64,000 nt of DNA from Methanoregula sp. (GTDB taxonomy: Archaea; Halobacteriota; Methanomicrobia; Methanomicrobiales; Methanospirillaceae). This document shows, in pieces, positions 26,145 through 34,789 of the stretch. The notes beneath the pieces are model-generated. The model was not told where the DNA came from, ran no database searches, and worked only from the letters and a program-made list of their open reading frames with translations. The stretch lies in NCBI RefSeq assembly GCF_028679125.1, contig NZ_JAJRCG010000006.1, forward strand, positions 62,001-126,000. The letters run 5' to 3'. How positions within the stretch are numbered: the first letter of the stretch is position 1; every line of letters begins with the position of its first letter. The translations under genes and the position numbers were made by a program.

Positions 26145-26648
26145 GTGGCCCATTTTAACCAGAGACCCGGAACAAAGAGTGCCGTCCATCACCTGAAAAA
26201 ACCATTCCCGGACCTAGCAGCATTCAGTGCGGTGGTCCAATCGCTTGTCATGGACAACCCGCTTGGCTGCACATCGTACTTTCACGGCAGGAAGAACCAC
26301 CCGCCGTTCGAGAAGGTCCGAGAGATGTATACCGCGAAGTTCCTGTACGAGAATACGGACGGGAAGCGGACCGGCGCCGGGCAGGAGACGTACAATTCCG
26401 CTGAGGGATACGAGTACGGCATCGCTGCCATCCTTTCTCATATCGCGAATTTTAACGCCCACGGGGGAAAGGCCCGGCATATCCCCGCAGTCGACCTCTT
26501 CTCGGTGATCCTGAAATGCCATGACCCGGATGGGGAACTGTATTTTATTGCTATCTCCCGGGACCGGGTGACCGTGGCATCGTATAATGATGATGGGATC
26601 CGGAGAAGGGTCGAGTGGTGGACGGAGGGGGTACCGGGGTTGGAGTGA
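26145..26648 (+). CDS. Hypothetical protein, 167 aa
   Basis: A soluble protein with no family that I recognise. The middle has KFLYENTDGKRTGAGQETYNS-like polar sequence and the C-terminal half alternates hydrophobic residues in beta style (YFIAISRDRVTVASY). Start GTG 26145 is supported by GGAGGG about 12 nt upstream. GC content and codon choice match the surrounding genome, unlike the AT-rich island that follows. A strong GC hairpin lies directly after the stop. Possibly a lineage-restricted gene. Confidence 0.6.
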   Translation: MAHFNQRPGTKSAVHHLKKPFPDLAAFSAVVQSLVMDNPLGCTSYFHGRKNHPPFEKVREMYTAKFLYENTDGKRTGAGQETYNSAEGYEYGIAAILSHIANFNAHGGKARHIPAVDLFSVILKCHDPDGELYFIAISRDRVTVASYNDDGIRRRVEWWTEGVPGLE

Positions 26649-26677
26649 GGGGGGCCCACAGGTAATGATCGCCCCCC
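26649..26677 (+). terminator. GC hairpin after the 26145-26648 gene
   Basis: GGGGGGC (26649-26655) and GCCCCCC (26671-26677) form a 7-bp perfect stem with a 15-nt loop immediately after the stop codon. There is no T tract, so it may protect the mRNA 3' end or halt transcription weakly. A second small stem (GCCCC/GGGGC near 26691-26705) follows. Confidence 0.4.
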
Positions 26678-27068
26678 TTACGCCAGCCCTGCCCCAGCTA
26701 GGGGCGGGGGCGCAGGCGATTCTTCTGTATTACCGTACGGGACATCCCTCAGAACAGTGGAACCGATAATACGACGTAATCGCGGCTAGGGGTGCGCAAA
26801 AGTGCGTGATAGGTACGGGGGCAGGGGAATTTCTGATGACTCAGTGAACCGGACAAAAAGATTATCTTCATAATGAGTAATAGTATGAAAACTGGTCATC
26901 TCCAATACATTTTATGTGAACACCCAATCAGTAATCAGGACACCACGCAATGATTTTTCAGTTTTTTAAGGCAATACCGATACTGATTTATAATATTATA
27001 AAAGTATATTCACGTATACAAGTCGTATTTTCCCATTGGAACTCACCTGATAGGGGACACTGTAGAAT
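26678..27068. other. Intergenic boundary of an AT-rich island
   Basis: No gene is seen in these 390 bases. Composition shifts from GC-rich (to about 26800) to strongly AT-rich from about 26860 onwards. The TATA-like sequence TTTATAATATTATAAAAG near 26988-27004 precedes the first island gene by about 65-80 nt. No direct repeats or integrase remnants could be recognised. Confidence 0.5.
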
Positions 27069-27803
27069 ATGAAATACAAGAATCCTCCCATCGTAGAAGC
27101 GATCTGTGAATTCCGGTTTTCCAAAGAAACAAAATGGGATCTGACCATTCCGGGATCTGTATACGAGAAAGTAAAGGATCAGTTCCCCAACAAAGAAAAC
27201 CGGTTGGAACAGGAGGTGATCCTGAAGGCTGGTGAGACCGGGGTCAACCAGGATCTAGTTGCATCACAAAAAGCGCTTATGCTCTCTTCTGATCGTTCAT
27301 CTTTGATTCAGGTTGGCCAACACCTTCTCTCGATCAATCACTTGAAGCCTTATGTCGGTTGGGAATCATTCAAGCCAAAAATCCAGATGGCATATGATAC
27401 ACTTAGTGAAATAACGGAGATTAATGGTATAGATCGAATGGCATTGGTGTATATTGACAGGATTGAAATTCCTGGCAACAGGATCCATATGGAGGATTAT
27501 TTTAAATTTTATCCTCATCTGGGAGCCGAATTGCCTCAAGATCATAATAGTTTCATGGTGGGGGTTCAATTACCCTATCATAATAACCGGGATTTCTGCA
27601 AGCTCCAGTTGACCTCTGCAATGGCGACAAAAAAAGATCATGTCGCTTTTCTCATGACAACGGAATATTCTCTTGCGAAGAAAAATGCCATTCCTTCCGA
27701 TAAGGCACTAGAATGGATGGAAGCTGCACATGCCATAATAAGGCAATTATTCAAAGGATGTATCACGGAAAAGCTTGAGGATATTTTTGTGAGGCTTGAT
27801 TAA
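27069..27803 (+). CDS. TIGR04255-like family protein
   Basis: A 244-aa protein starting KYKNPPIVEAICEFRF, the signature opening of the sporadically distributed TIGR04255 family. Function of the family is unknown; it recurs in variable genome regions. A beta-rich N-terminal half includes GQHLLSINHLKPYVGWESF, resembling a ligand- or cargo-binding fold. Codon use is AT-rich (ATA, AAA, AGA, TTA are frequent), unlike flanking genes. Its stop overlaps the next gene by 1 nt (TAATG), so it begins a three-gene operon. Confidence 0.78.
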   Translation: MKYKNPPIVEAICEFRFSKETKWDLTIPGSVYEKVKDQFPNKENRLEQEVILKAGETGVNQDLVASQKALMLSSDRSSLIQVGQHLLSINHLKPYVGWESFKPKIQMAYDTLSEITEINGIDRMALVYIDRIEIPGNRIHMEDYFKFYPHLGAELPQDHNSFMVGVQLPYHNNRDFCKLQLTSAMATKKDHVAFLMTTEYSLAKKNAIPSDKALEWMEAAHAIIRQLFKGCITEKLEDIFVRLD

Positions 27804-28357
27804 TGACAGAATATCCAGTTATCGGGTTCTATGGAAATTACCGGCCAACAAGAACATTCGATAACATTCCCTTTGAAGATCCAGAGACTTGGCGGGCACG
27901 ATTATACGGCCACATAGACTTCCGGCTCCAGAATACATTTGTGGAATCCAGTCTGTCTGAGTTCATTTTTAATTTCAAGGATATTGTAGGTAATACCATC
28001 AATGCTGCAACGATTGAACAGTCTTTACTCTATTTACAACATTATCTTGGATTCCGGTTCTCACACCCGGGAGAGGTTATCGATTATCTCCAGAAACACC
28101 GTGGGATTTATGATTTAACTCTTTACGCTTGTACTCTCACTGAAGAGGAATTTGGATCTCGGGCTCAAATCTCTCTTGAATTGTATAAAGATCCGGAAAT
28201 AGATGATCAATACTTGACCATTTATGTCAGGCAAAACGAGTACGAGCCGGATATAATTAAAAAAATTGATGCGATCTGCAAGGAGTATGCATCAGCGATG
28301 ACTGGGGAAGAAGGATATATCCTTGTTACAACTGATTTTCATCCCCCATTGGAGTAA
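27803..28357 (+). CDS. Hypothetical protein of the AT-rich island, 184 aa
   Basis: Not recognised. The sequence is soluble, acidic, and has an aromatic-rich N-terminus (YPVIGFYGNYRPTRTFDNIP), a helical middle with LLYLQHYLGFRF, and a beta-alpha C-terminal part with KKIDAICKEY. The ATG overlaps the stop of the TIGR04255-like gene by 1 nt and the HEPN-like gene follows after 3 nt, so all three are coupled. Codon use is AT-rich like its neighbours. The module suggests a conserved functional unit rather than accidental adjacency. Confidence 0.65.
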   Translation: MTEYPVIGFYGNYRPTRTFDNIPFEDPETWRARLYGHIDFRLQNTFVESSLSEFIFNFKDIVGNTINAATIEQSLLYLQHYLGFRFSHPGEVIDYLQKHRGIYDLTLYACTLTEEEFGSRAQISLELYKDPEIDDQYLTIYVRQNEYEPDIIKKIDAICKEYASAMTGEEGYILVTTDFHPPLE

Positions 28358-28360
28358 TGA

Positions 28361-28735
28361 ATGGTATTTGTATGGTCAGAATTCCTTGACATCGCACGAT
28401 TTCTTCACATTCAAGGAAAATGTAATTCGATGCCCCAAGAGGCAGCATTTCGCTGCGCAATAAGCAGGGCATACTATGCTGCATTTTGTCACTCTCGATG
28501 CTATGCAGCGGCAAGACTTCAATATATTCCTCAGGGTAATGAAAAAGATCACTCACTGTTAAGAGTGCATCTCTTTCGTCGTGGACTCCAGACAGAATCT
28601 TTGAAGTTGGATCAGTTGAGGCAATGGAGAAATAATTGTGACTATGAAGATCCCGCATATGCAGCAACGGAGACAACCGTCGACGAAGCGATTACAAAAG
28701 CAGATAAAATCGTATCATCACTTCAATTACCATAA
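28361..28735 (+). CDS. HEPN-like domain protein
   Basis: A 124-aa all-helical protein resembling HEPN domains: an early helix with FLDIARFL, the central FRCAISRAYYAAFCHSR that matches the HEPN core helix, and a late motif RQWRNNCDYED. In RNase-active HEPN proteins this place holds R-x4-6-H; here the histidine is replaced by a DYE-like end (as in RxxADYE variants), so nuclease activity is uncertain. It closes the three-gene AT-rich operon. HEPN proteins often act in toxin-antitoxin or defence modules. Confidence 0.72.
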   Translation: MVFVWSEFLDIARFLHIQGKCNSMPQEAAFRCAISRAYYAAFCHSRCYAAARLQYIPQGNEKDHSLLRVHLFRRGLQTESLKLDQLRQWRNNCDYEDPAYAATETTVDEAITKADKIVSSLQLP

Positions 28736-28886
28736 CTACCAATCACATGTCATTCAACGAAGTCAATACTATATGCATGCATTAAACAGTATAATACATC
28801 TTGTTTTTTCTATAAGACTTTGATAATATCATTATCCCATATACTCTACCAGATTCCCAAATCAAGGGAAGAAAGTCAGGGGCTAC

Positions 28887-29852
28887 TCACACCCACCCCA
28901 TCGCCGCCCATCCAACCAGAAATCCCATGATAGTCCCACCACAAAGAGGCGGCAGTCCCGCCTGCGGCTTACCGGACATGACAAAGTGCATCAGCACGGC
29001 AAGCCCGGCAAGCGATCCGACAATCGCCCCGATGGCCGGGAGATTGATGAGCCCGCCGAATTTCACACCGGTCACAAAGACATTGGCAGAGACCACAAGA
29101 ATTGCGGGCATGATCATGTCGCCCATCCCTATGATGAAGGCAGCCCGCTCGCCTCCGTCTCCCAGCTTCCCGATCCCCTCCTTAATAAACGAGTAGTCCT
29201 TCCGCTTGGGGATGACGAAGAGGATGGGTGTCTTCTGGTCGATCACCCCTTCTGCCAGCGTGATCATATGCTTGGTCTTGTATACGGAGATCGCATCGTA
29301 GACTGCGAGGAGGACCAGAAGGACCACCACCGGGAGGATCTCGAGCGAGGCACCGAAGATCGCAGCAACACCGGCCCCGATCAGGATCCCGAGGCTGTCA
29401 ATGACATACCATTCCGGGTATTTGTACAGAACGGCCGTTGCGAGCACGGCAAGGAGAAAAACGATAGCGGTTGCAACGATGGTTTCAGCGGTCATTGAAA
29501 AGACCACAACAGCGGGAATCACGGCCTCCCACCATGCCTGCGTTGCCACTGAGGTCATATCCATCGCCGCATAGACCACCGCGGCAAAGATATACACAAA
29601 GGTCAGGAAGATCGAGAGCCCGATCACGGTGCCAATCACTTTCTTCATATCGTACTTGATCAGCACCAGCAGGAACGCAGTGAAGACGAGCAGGATGGCG
29701 ATGAACCAGATCGGGTTGGCAACATCCGAGGGATCCTCGAACGCGGTAATCCCCGATGCCTGGACGGGAAGCGAGAGGAGGATGGCTCCGATCTCCACCA
29801 CGAGGAGCAGGAGCGGCATGGCGATGAGCGGGGCGAGATTCTTGGTATCCAT
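28887..29852 (-). CDS. Presenilin/signal peptide peptidase-like intramembrane aspartyl protease
   Basis: A 321-aa protein with about nine membrane segments. The paired catalytic aspartates are visible: YDAISVY (D186) and the GxGD motif IGMGDMIMP (D245). The conserved C-terminal PAL-type motif reads GLPPL near residue 300. This matches archaeal presenilin homologues such as the one structurally studied from Methanoculleus. It would cleave substrates within the membrane; natural substrates in archaea are unknown. GGAG lies 6 nt before ATG. It is divergent from a small membrane protein and fen. Confidence 0.9.
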   Translation of the reverse strand: MDTKNLAPLIAMPLLLLVVEIGAILLSLPVQASGITAFEDPSDVANPIWFIAILLVFTAFLLVLIKYDMKKVIGTVIGLSIFLTFVYIFAAVVYAAMDMTSVATQAWWEAVIPAVVVFSMTAETIVATAIVFLLAVLATAVLYKYPEWYVIDSLGILIGAGVAAIFGASLEILPVVVLLVLLAVYDAISVYKTKHMITLAEGVIDQKTPILFVIPKRKDYSFIKEGIGKLGDGGERAAFIIGMGDMIMPAILVVSANVFVTGVKFGGLINLPAIGAIVGSLAGLAVLMHFVMSGKPQAGLPPLCGGTIMGFLVGWAAMGWV

Positions 29853-29889
29853 GAGATATCTCCGTGTTGTAGTCAGCGAATGTTCGTTA

Positions 29890-29899
29890 GCTTAATTAG
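29890..29899. promoter_or_regulatory. Near-palindromic TATA element between divergent genes
   Basis: GCTTAATTAG is centred 27 nt before the plus-strand ATG at 29922 and 43 nt before the minus-strand ATG at 29852. Because CTTAATTAG reads almost the same on both strands, it may serve as a bidirectional TATA box. The plus transcript would be leaderless and the minus one would have a 15-20 nt leader with GGAG. Confidence 0.5.
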
Positions 29900-29921
29900 T
29901 GCGCTCTCATCATCTAAAAGC

Positions 29922-30236
29922 ATGGAGATACGCGAATATTTACCGGATATCATTCTTACGGCCATCATGGTGGTCTCCACGCTTGTCCTGATCCTCCGCT
30001 TCTGGCAGGACCTGACCATCGCGGTTGCCGCTGCCCTGATGATGCTCTCGATCGGGGGTCTTTTTCTCTCGCTGGAGGTCAAGATGCGCCGGCTCGAGCA
30101 GAGCGTGATCACCCGCGAGCGGATGCTGCGGACAAACCTTGAGGAGATCTCCAACCGCATGGTGGAGAAGTACGACATGGCGATCACCCATCTCGACGAG
30201 CACGTGGCCGAGCTCACGCGGCGTGCCTATAAGTGA
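29922..30236 (+). CDS. Small membrane-anchored coiled-coil protein
   Basis: A 104-aa protein with two N-terminal membrane segments (about residues 5-25 and 30-50) and a charged helical C-terminal half (about 52-104) with heptad-like pattern [17 protein letters not shown]. No family recognised. ATG 29922 is placed by the TATA element 27 nt upstream; further in-frame codons upstream have no support. It lies 28 nt before fen on the same strand. Its role is unknown; a membrane-tethered helical scaffold is a reasonable description. Confidence 0.75.
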   Translation: MEIREYLPDIILTAIMVVSTLVLILRFWQDLTIAVAAALMMLSIGGLFLSLEVKMRRLEQSVITRERMLRTNLEEISNRMVEKYDMAITHLDEHVAELTRRAYK

Positions 30237-30264
30237 GCACGGACTACACTACTGGCGATACATC

Positions 30265-31266
30265 ATGGGCGTTGCACTACGGGATATCATTGCGGATTAC
30301 AAGACACCGGTCACGTGGGATGCCCTGCCGGGCATTGCGGCGGTTGATGGCAACAATACCCTGTACCAGTTCCTCACCATCATCCGGCAGCCGGACGGTA
30401 CGCCCCTCATGGACCAGCGGGGCCGGGTCACCTCCCACCTCTCCGGCATCCTCTTTCGGATCTCCAACTTCATGGAGAAAGGGATAAAACCGGTCTTTGT
30501 CTTTGACGGGAAGCCCACGCACCTGAAACAGGCAACCATTGACGAGCGCCGGAAGATCCGCGACACCGCTGGCGAGAAGTGGAAGGAGGCGCTGGAGCGG
30601 GGCGACGAAGAGGAGGCCTACAAACAGGCCCGGTCAGCAACACGGGTCGATGCAACCGTCATCGCTACGTCCAAGGAGCTGCTCGGGCTCATGGGTATCC
30701 CGGTTGTCCAGGCACCGGGCGAGGGCGAGGCCCAGGCAGCATTCATGGTGGCAAAGGGGGATGCCCGGTACGTGATCTCGCAGGACTACGACACGCTCCT
30801 CTTTGGCACGCCGACTCTTGTCCGCAACCTGACCGTCTCGGGCAAACGGAAGATCCGGGGCCGACAGATCACGGTGAGCCCGGAGCGGATCGTGCTCGCG
30901 GATACGCTGGCAGGCCTGAAGCTCACCCGAGAGCAGCTGATCGAGATCGGGATCCTTATCGGGACGGACTTCAACGAGGGTGTTGCCGGGGTGGGCGCAA
31001 AGACCGGTCTGAAGATCGTGCAGAAGGGAGAGTTTGCAGTAAAGCTGAAAGAGAAGCAGCCGGACTTCGATCCGGCGCCCGTGATGGAGATGTTCCTTCA
31101 TCCCCCGGTAACGGAGGATTACTCGGTTGCCGCAGGACACCCGGATGCGGAGGGGATCAAGAAGATGCTCTGCGACGGGTACGACTTCTCGGAAGAGCGG
31201 GTGGACAAGGCGCTCGAAGGGTTTTCGGTGAAGGCCGGGCAGAAGACGCTGGAGAGCTGGTTTTAG
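30265..31266 (+). CDS. fen: Flap endonuclease 1
   Basis: A 333-aa FEN1/XPG-family structure-specific nuclease. The N-terminal region starts MGVALRDII; metal-binding acidic residues occur in [15 protein letters not shown] and [10 protein letters not shown], and IGTDFNEG carries the helix-hairpin-helix region. The C-terminus QKTLESWF is a PCNA-interacting peptide (QxxLxxWF). It removes 5' flaps in Okazaki fragment maturation and repair. ATG 30265 gives the normal family N-terminus; the upstream open frame is not part of the gene. Confidence 0.96.
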   Translation: MGVALRDIIADYKTPVTWDALPGIAAVDGNNTLYQFLTIIRQPDGTPLMDQRGRVTSHLSGILFRISNFMEKGIKPVFVFDGKPTHLKQATIDERRKIRDTAGEKWKEALERGDEEEAYKQARSATRVDATVIATSKELLGLMGIPVVQAPGEGEAQAAFMVAKGDARYVISQDYDTLLFGTPTLVRNLTVSGKRKIRGRQITVSPERIVLADTLAGLKLTREQLIEIGILIGTDFNEGVAGVGAKTGLKIVQKGEFAVKLKEKQPDFDPAPVMEMFLHPPVTEDYSVAAGHPDAEGIKKMLCDGYDFSEERVDKALEGFSVKAGQKTLESWF

Positions 31267-31297
31267 AACCGGGGACGGGGAGTTCCCATTCTCCATT

Positions 31298-31316
31298 GCT
31301 CCCTTAAAAGGGGAGC
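31298..31316 (+). terminator. Hairpin after fen
   Basis: GCTCCC (31298-31303) and GGGAGC (31311-31316) form a 6-bp stem with an AT-rich 7-nt loop 31 nt after the stop. Short T-rich stretches follow at 31350-31356. It may terminate transcription between fen and the converging tetR gene. Confidence 0.4.
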
Positions 31317-31387
31317 TTCCCGGGTACGTGAAAATAAACGGATGACTATCTCTTTAAAAAAGCGGATATGATTCCGGAGTTGTACTA

Positions 31388-31999
31388 TCACGGTTTATTT
31401 TCGCCGTACGTTCCGGTATACGAGGGCTTGAGAAGGATCTTCGCTCCTTCGAGCCACATCGCCTTCATCTCCTCGTTGTAGGTCCAGACTCCGTTGTTCT
31501 GGAGTCCGATAAAGAGTGCAGCAAGAAGCTGCGCGAGCCGGTGGGCATCGGCATGCGTCTGGATGAAATTCTTCCTCTTTTCCTTCACGATCGCATCTTC
31601 AAATGTTGCGACCAGTCCTTTATGGTATTCGATAGTCGCATGCCGGACCGCCGAATTGCGTGATGCGAGCGCGAATAATTCAAAAAAGATTGCCCGATGC
31701 CGATCATCGGCATGAGAGAACCGGTCGAAGATCAGCGACAGTGTCTCTTCCAGGGGACGGTTGTAAAATGACTCAAACGTCATACTCTGGATTTCCAGCT
31801 GGAATTTATTCAGAACCGCGGCGACCAGTTCCTCCTTGCTCCTGAAGTACCAGTATACCGCCCCCTTGGTAACGCCCAGTTTCTTTGCCACCTCATCGAT
31901 GGTCATCTGGTCGCAGCCGCGCTCCGCGATCACGTCCATGGCAGCCTCGACGATCCGGCGTTTGGCATCCTCCTTGTATTCCGGGACGACCTTGGGCAT
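31388..31999 (-). CDS. TetR/AcrR-family transcription regulator
   Basis: A 203-aa regulator. The N-terminal HTH includes MTIDEVAKKLGVTKGAVYWYFRSKEEL, the classic TetR recognition motif, and the C-terminal two-thirds is a helical ligand-binding domain. Typically it represses its own gene and divergent neighbours until a small molecule binds. The divergently transcribed neighbour encodes a methyltransferase-hydrolase chimera 125 nt away, the likely target. AGGAG lies almost adjacent to ATG. TetR repressors are uncommon in methanogens, which hints at acquisition from bacteria. Confidence 0.9.
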   Translation of the reverse strand: MPKVVPEYKEDAKRRIVEAAMDVIAERGCDQMTIDEVAKKLGVTKGAVYWYFRSKEELVAAVLNKFQLEIQSMTFESFYNRPLEETLSLIFDRFSHADDRHRAIFFELFALASRNSAVRHATIEYHKGLVATFEDAIVKEKRKNFIQTHADAHRLAQLLAALFIGLQNNGVWTYNEEMKAMWLEGAKILLKPSYTGTYGENKP

Positions 32000-32059
32000 T
32001 GCTCCTCATATTCACTTCAGCCGTGAGAGGTAAAAAAAACATCGTATGCGGATGAAATG

Positions 32060-32080
32060 CAAACCGTTTGGTATTTATAC
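32060..32080. promoter_or_regulatory. Palindrome plus TATA box in the tetR divergent region
   Basis: CAAACCGTTTG (32060-32070) is an 11-nt perfect palindrome around a central C, directly followed by TATTTATAC (32072-32080). The box lies about 45-53 nt upstream of the plus-strand ATG. The palindrome covers the place of the TFB recognition element, so a repressor bound there would block initiation. Assignment as the TetR operator is inferred; it is shorter than usual TetR operators. Confidence 0.4.
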
Positions 32081-32124
32081 ATTCTAGCAAGTATGTTATT
32101 TTACAACAGGGAATGTGATCTGAC

Positions 32125-33294
32125 ATGACAAAGGAATTAAACGCTCTCTGGAGTTCCCGGACGGGTGGCCCAAGCATGATGGCGGAAGGGATAGCACTGC
32201 AGCGGTTCGCGGAATCAATGCTGCCGGAGGATGTCCGGATTTTTTCTGATCCCTATGCAATTCATTTCCTTGATCCGGTAAAAGTTGCATGGGCAAAAGA
32301 GCACCCTGCGGAGACTCAGGCGCTGGCAGCAGAGGTTGAGCGGAAGATGCCGGGGTGGGATAATGCCATCCGGGGACGTATCCGGTACTTCGATGATGTT
32401 GTGCGGAATGCTTCAAGCGAAGGATTTACCCAGGTGGTGATCCTTGGCGCCGGATATGATGCCCGGGCGTACCGCATTGACACGCTGAAAGGACACACCA
32501 GAGTCTTCGAGATCGACCGGCCGGCAACTCAGGAACGAAAGACCGGGATCGTAACAAAGGTATTCGGGCAGCTCCCGGACCATGTCTCGTTCATCCCGCA
32601 CGATATCGGGCAGGGGCCGTGGTGGCCGGCACTTGAAACCGCCGGGTATTCCCCGGCAAAAAAGACACTCTTCCTCCTTGAGGGGCTTGTCATGTATCTC
32701 CCCCGCCCCGCTGTCAGGGAGCTGCTCGCCGGGATTGCCGGACACGCCGCTGCCGGCAGTACCGTGCTCTTTGATTTCGTCCCGCAGTCAATGGCAGACG
32801 GGTCCTCGGATGCAGCCTCCATGGGGTCGCAGGTCGCCCAGGTGTTCGCCGCAAAGTACCCGGACCGGGTCCGGTCGCTCATCCTTGTTGTGGGTTTCCC
32901 CCGGGCCCTGCCGCTGATGAAGGCGATCGGGTATGTGGCGACCCATATGCCGGGGATAAAGGAGAAGATGACCGGCTGGATGTTCAAACAGCCCTACCCG
33001 CCGACCCCGGCCTCGTTTGACCGGATGACAAAAGCGGCCAACCGGTGCGATACCCGGCCGCTGCTCAAGACAATCCGGGCCCCCACACTTATCGTGAACG
33101 GCAGACAGGACGGGATCGTCCCGATGAAGCTGACACGGGAGCTCGCGGATGGTATCCCCGACGCCCGGCTGGTCCTCGTTGACGGCGACCACCTGTTTTC
33201 GGCAAAGGATCCCGATCTCCTGGTAGTCCCGGCCCGGGCCTTCATGGCAGAGGTGGATGGGGGAACAGAAAGGACTGCCGGGGAAGTAGGATGA
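32125..33294 (+). CDS. Chimeric protein: LCMT-like methyltransferase fused to C-terminal half of an alpha/beta hydrolase
   Basis: A 389-aa open frame with two unrelated parts. Residues 1 to about 225 match SAM-dependent methyltransferases of the leucine carboxyl methyltransferase/TIGR00027 kind (VVILGAGYDARAYR, VFEIDRPATQERKT, LFLLEGLVMYL). From about 229 on, the protein is the second half of an alpha/beta hydrolase, beginning at the nucleophile elbow (ASMGSQVAQVFAAKYPDR) and including the Asp region GRQDGIVP and the His in DGDHLF. The N-terminal hydrolase half with the oxyanion loop is missing. It looks like a deletion fusion of two genes, at about nt 32800-32815. A complete hydrolase follows. 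Confidence 0.82.
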   Translation: MTKELNALWSSRTGGPSMMAEGIALQRFAESMLPEDVRIFSDPYAIHFLDPVKVAWAKEHPAETQALAAEVERKMPGWDNAIRGRIRYFDDVVRNASSEGFTQVVILGAGYDARAYRIDTLKGHTRVFEIDRPATQERKTGIVTKVFGQLPDHVSFIPHDIGQGPWWPALETAGYSPAKKTLFLLEGLVMYLPRPAVRELLAGIAGHAAAGSTVLFDFVPQSMADGSSDAASMGSQVAQVFAAKYPDRVRSLILVVGFPRALPLMKAIGYVATHMPGIKEKMTGWMFKQPYPPTPASFDRMTKAANRCDTRPLLKTIRAPTLIVNGRQDGIVPMKLTRELADGIPDARLVLVDGDHLFSAKDPDLLVVPARAFMAEVDGGTERTAGEVG

Positions 33295-33341
33295 TCCGGG
33301 CGCTCTGGTGAACAGGTAGAATTCGATACGGAGCTGATGGT

Positions 33342-34100
33342 ATGCCAAAAGTACACGTGAACGATATTGAGATGTATTACGAGACCCGGGGCGGGGGTGA
33401 GCCTCTCATCGTCATCTGGGGGATCGGGGGAGAGATCCCGCCTCTTGCCGACCTTCTTGCGGAGTCCGTGGACGGGAAGTACAGTCTCATCCTGTTCGAC
33501 AACCGGGGTTCCGGCCGGACAGACAAGCCGGATATGCCGTACTCGATCGACCTGATGGCAGACGATACCGCGGGCCTCATGGACGCGATCGGCATTCGGC
33601 AGGCCCACGTCATGGGGATATCGACTGGCGCCCGGATCGCGCTCTCACTTGCGGCCCGTTTCCCGGGACGGGTAAAAAGTCTCATCCTCCACGTAGCCGC
33701 TGCACGCTCCCCGGACAAGGAGGACAAGGCCGCAGGCACGTCCTTTGAACGGCTGCGTGCTGCGATGACACAGCCGGGGTTTATGGAGAAGGTGCTCCCC
33801 CATCCCCCGACCATTGCCTCATTTCTCCGGCAGTTCGAGGCCCTGCGGGAATTTGACGGTCGGCCTCTGCTCGGGAAGATCCGGGCCCCGACCATGATTG
33901 TGAACTGCACCGGAGATCCGTCGACTCCGGTCCGGTATGCAGAGGAACTCCGGGACTGCATCCCGGGCGCCCGGCTCGTCATGCTTGATGGCGATCACCT
34001 GGTGGCACGGACAAGTCCCGACCGGCTGGTACAACCCCTGATCGCTTTCCTTGTAGAACAGGGCACCAGGCCGGCCAACCGCGAGAGTGAAGAACCATGA
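33342..34100 (+). CDS. Alpha/beta hydrolase
   Basis: A 252-aa alpha/beta hydrolase fold protein. The opening MPKVHVNDIEMYYETRGGG is typical, the oxyanion region is IWGIGGE in place of the usual HG, the nucleophile elbow is GISTGA, the acid is in NCTGDPSTP and the histidine in DGDHLV. Substrate unknown. GGAG lies 9 nt before ATG. Its last 150 residues resemble the hydrolase part of the preceding chimera (KIRAPTMIVN versus TIRAPTLIVN), so the two hydrolase segments are probably paralogues in one cluster under TetR control. Confidence 0.88.
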   Translation: MPKVHVNDIEMYYETRGGGEPLIVIWGIGGEIPPLADLLAESVDGKYSLILFDNRGSGRTDKPDMPYSIDLMADDTAGLMDAIGIRQAHVMGISTGARIALSLAARFPGRVKSLILHVAAARSPDKEDKAAGTSFERLRAAMTQPGFMEKVLPHPPTIASFLRQFEALREFDGRPLLGKIRAPTMIVNCTGDPSTPVRYAEELRDCIPGARLVMLDGDHLVARTSPDRLVQPLIAFLVEQGTRPANRESEEP

Positions 34101-34138
34101 ACCACAAAACCGTTATAAATCAGATCGGGAGGAAAACG

Positions 34139-34774
34139 ATGATGCCAGATAAAGAACCCGAGGATTTTGCCTTTCTCGTAGAGGCCGCCCGCACGCTCGG
34201 GGCAGCCGACGCGAAGGTGATCCCGACATCGGACGTGGTCGTGGAGAACCGCGTACCCCTGAAATGCCGGGCCGGCTGCATCGGGTACGGGAAGAAACTG
34301 ACCTGCCCGCCGCACGTCCCGACCCCGGACGAGTTCCGGAAGATCCTTGCCGAGTACCGGTATGCCCTGCTCGTGAAGTTCATCTCTCCCGCAGAAGCCG
34401 ATCCCGATGTCATCTGCTCAATCTACAGGTACTGGCTCGATCCAGCCGCCCCTGCTGACAAGAAAGAACAGGCAACGCAGTTCTGGAAAGATCACTTCAA
34501 TGGCACCGGCTCGTTCGCCCCGATGATGCTCGAACTGGAACGGACCGCGTTCAACGCGGGTAACCCCTTTGCCCTTGCCTTCATCAACGGATCCTGCCGG
34601 CTCTGCGAAACCTGTAATGTCAAGGCCGGGATCTGCGTTCACCCCACGCAGGCACGGATTCCTGAACATGCCGTGGGCGTCAATATGGTGAAGACCGCAG
34701 AGAACGCGGGGATGCCGATCCGGTTCCCGGTGCAAGGGCACCCGGAGCTGATGGCGCTGCTGCTGATCGATTGA
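34139..34774 (+). CDS. DUF2284 cysteine-rich protein
   Basis: About 211 aa, with cysteine motifs of DUF2284 metal-binding proteins: CRAGCIGYGKKLTCPPHVPTP at the N-terminus and CRLCETCNVKAGICVHP in the second half. The cysteine pattern suggests Fe-S cluster or metal binding. ATG 34139 (or the adjacent 34142) is preferred because GGGAGG lies 6 nt upstream; an alternative ATG at 34097 would overlap the hydrolase stop as ATGA and add 14 residues. It sits within the hydrolase/metallohydrolase cluster. Function unknown. Confidence 0.85.
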   Translation: MMPDKEPEDFAFLVEAARTLGAADAKVIPTSDVVVENRVPLKCRAGCIGYGKKLTCPPHVPTPDEFRKILAEYRYALLVKFISPAEADPDVICSIYRYWLDPAAPADKKEQATQFWKDHFNGTGSFAPMMLELERTAFNAGNPFALAFINGSCRLCETCNVKAGICVHPTQARIPEHAVGVNMVKTAENAGMPIRFPVQGHPELMALLLID

Positions 34775-34789
34775 CGGAGAGCTAAAACT

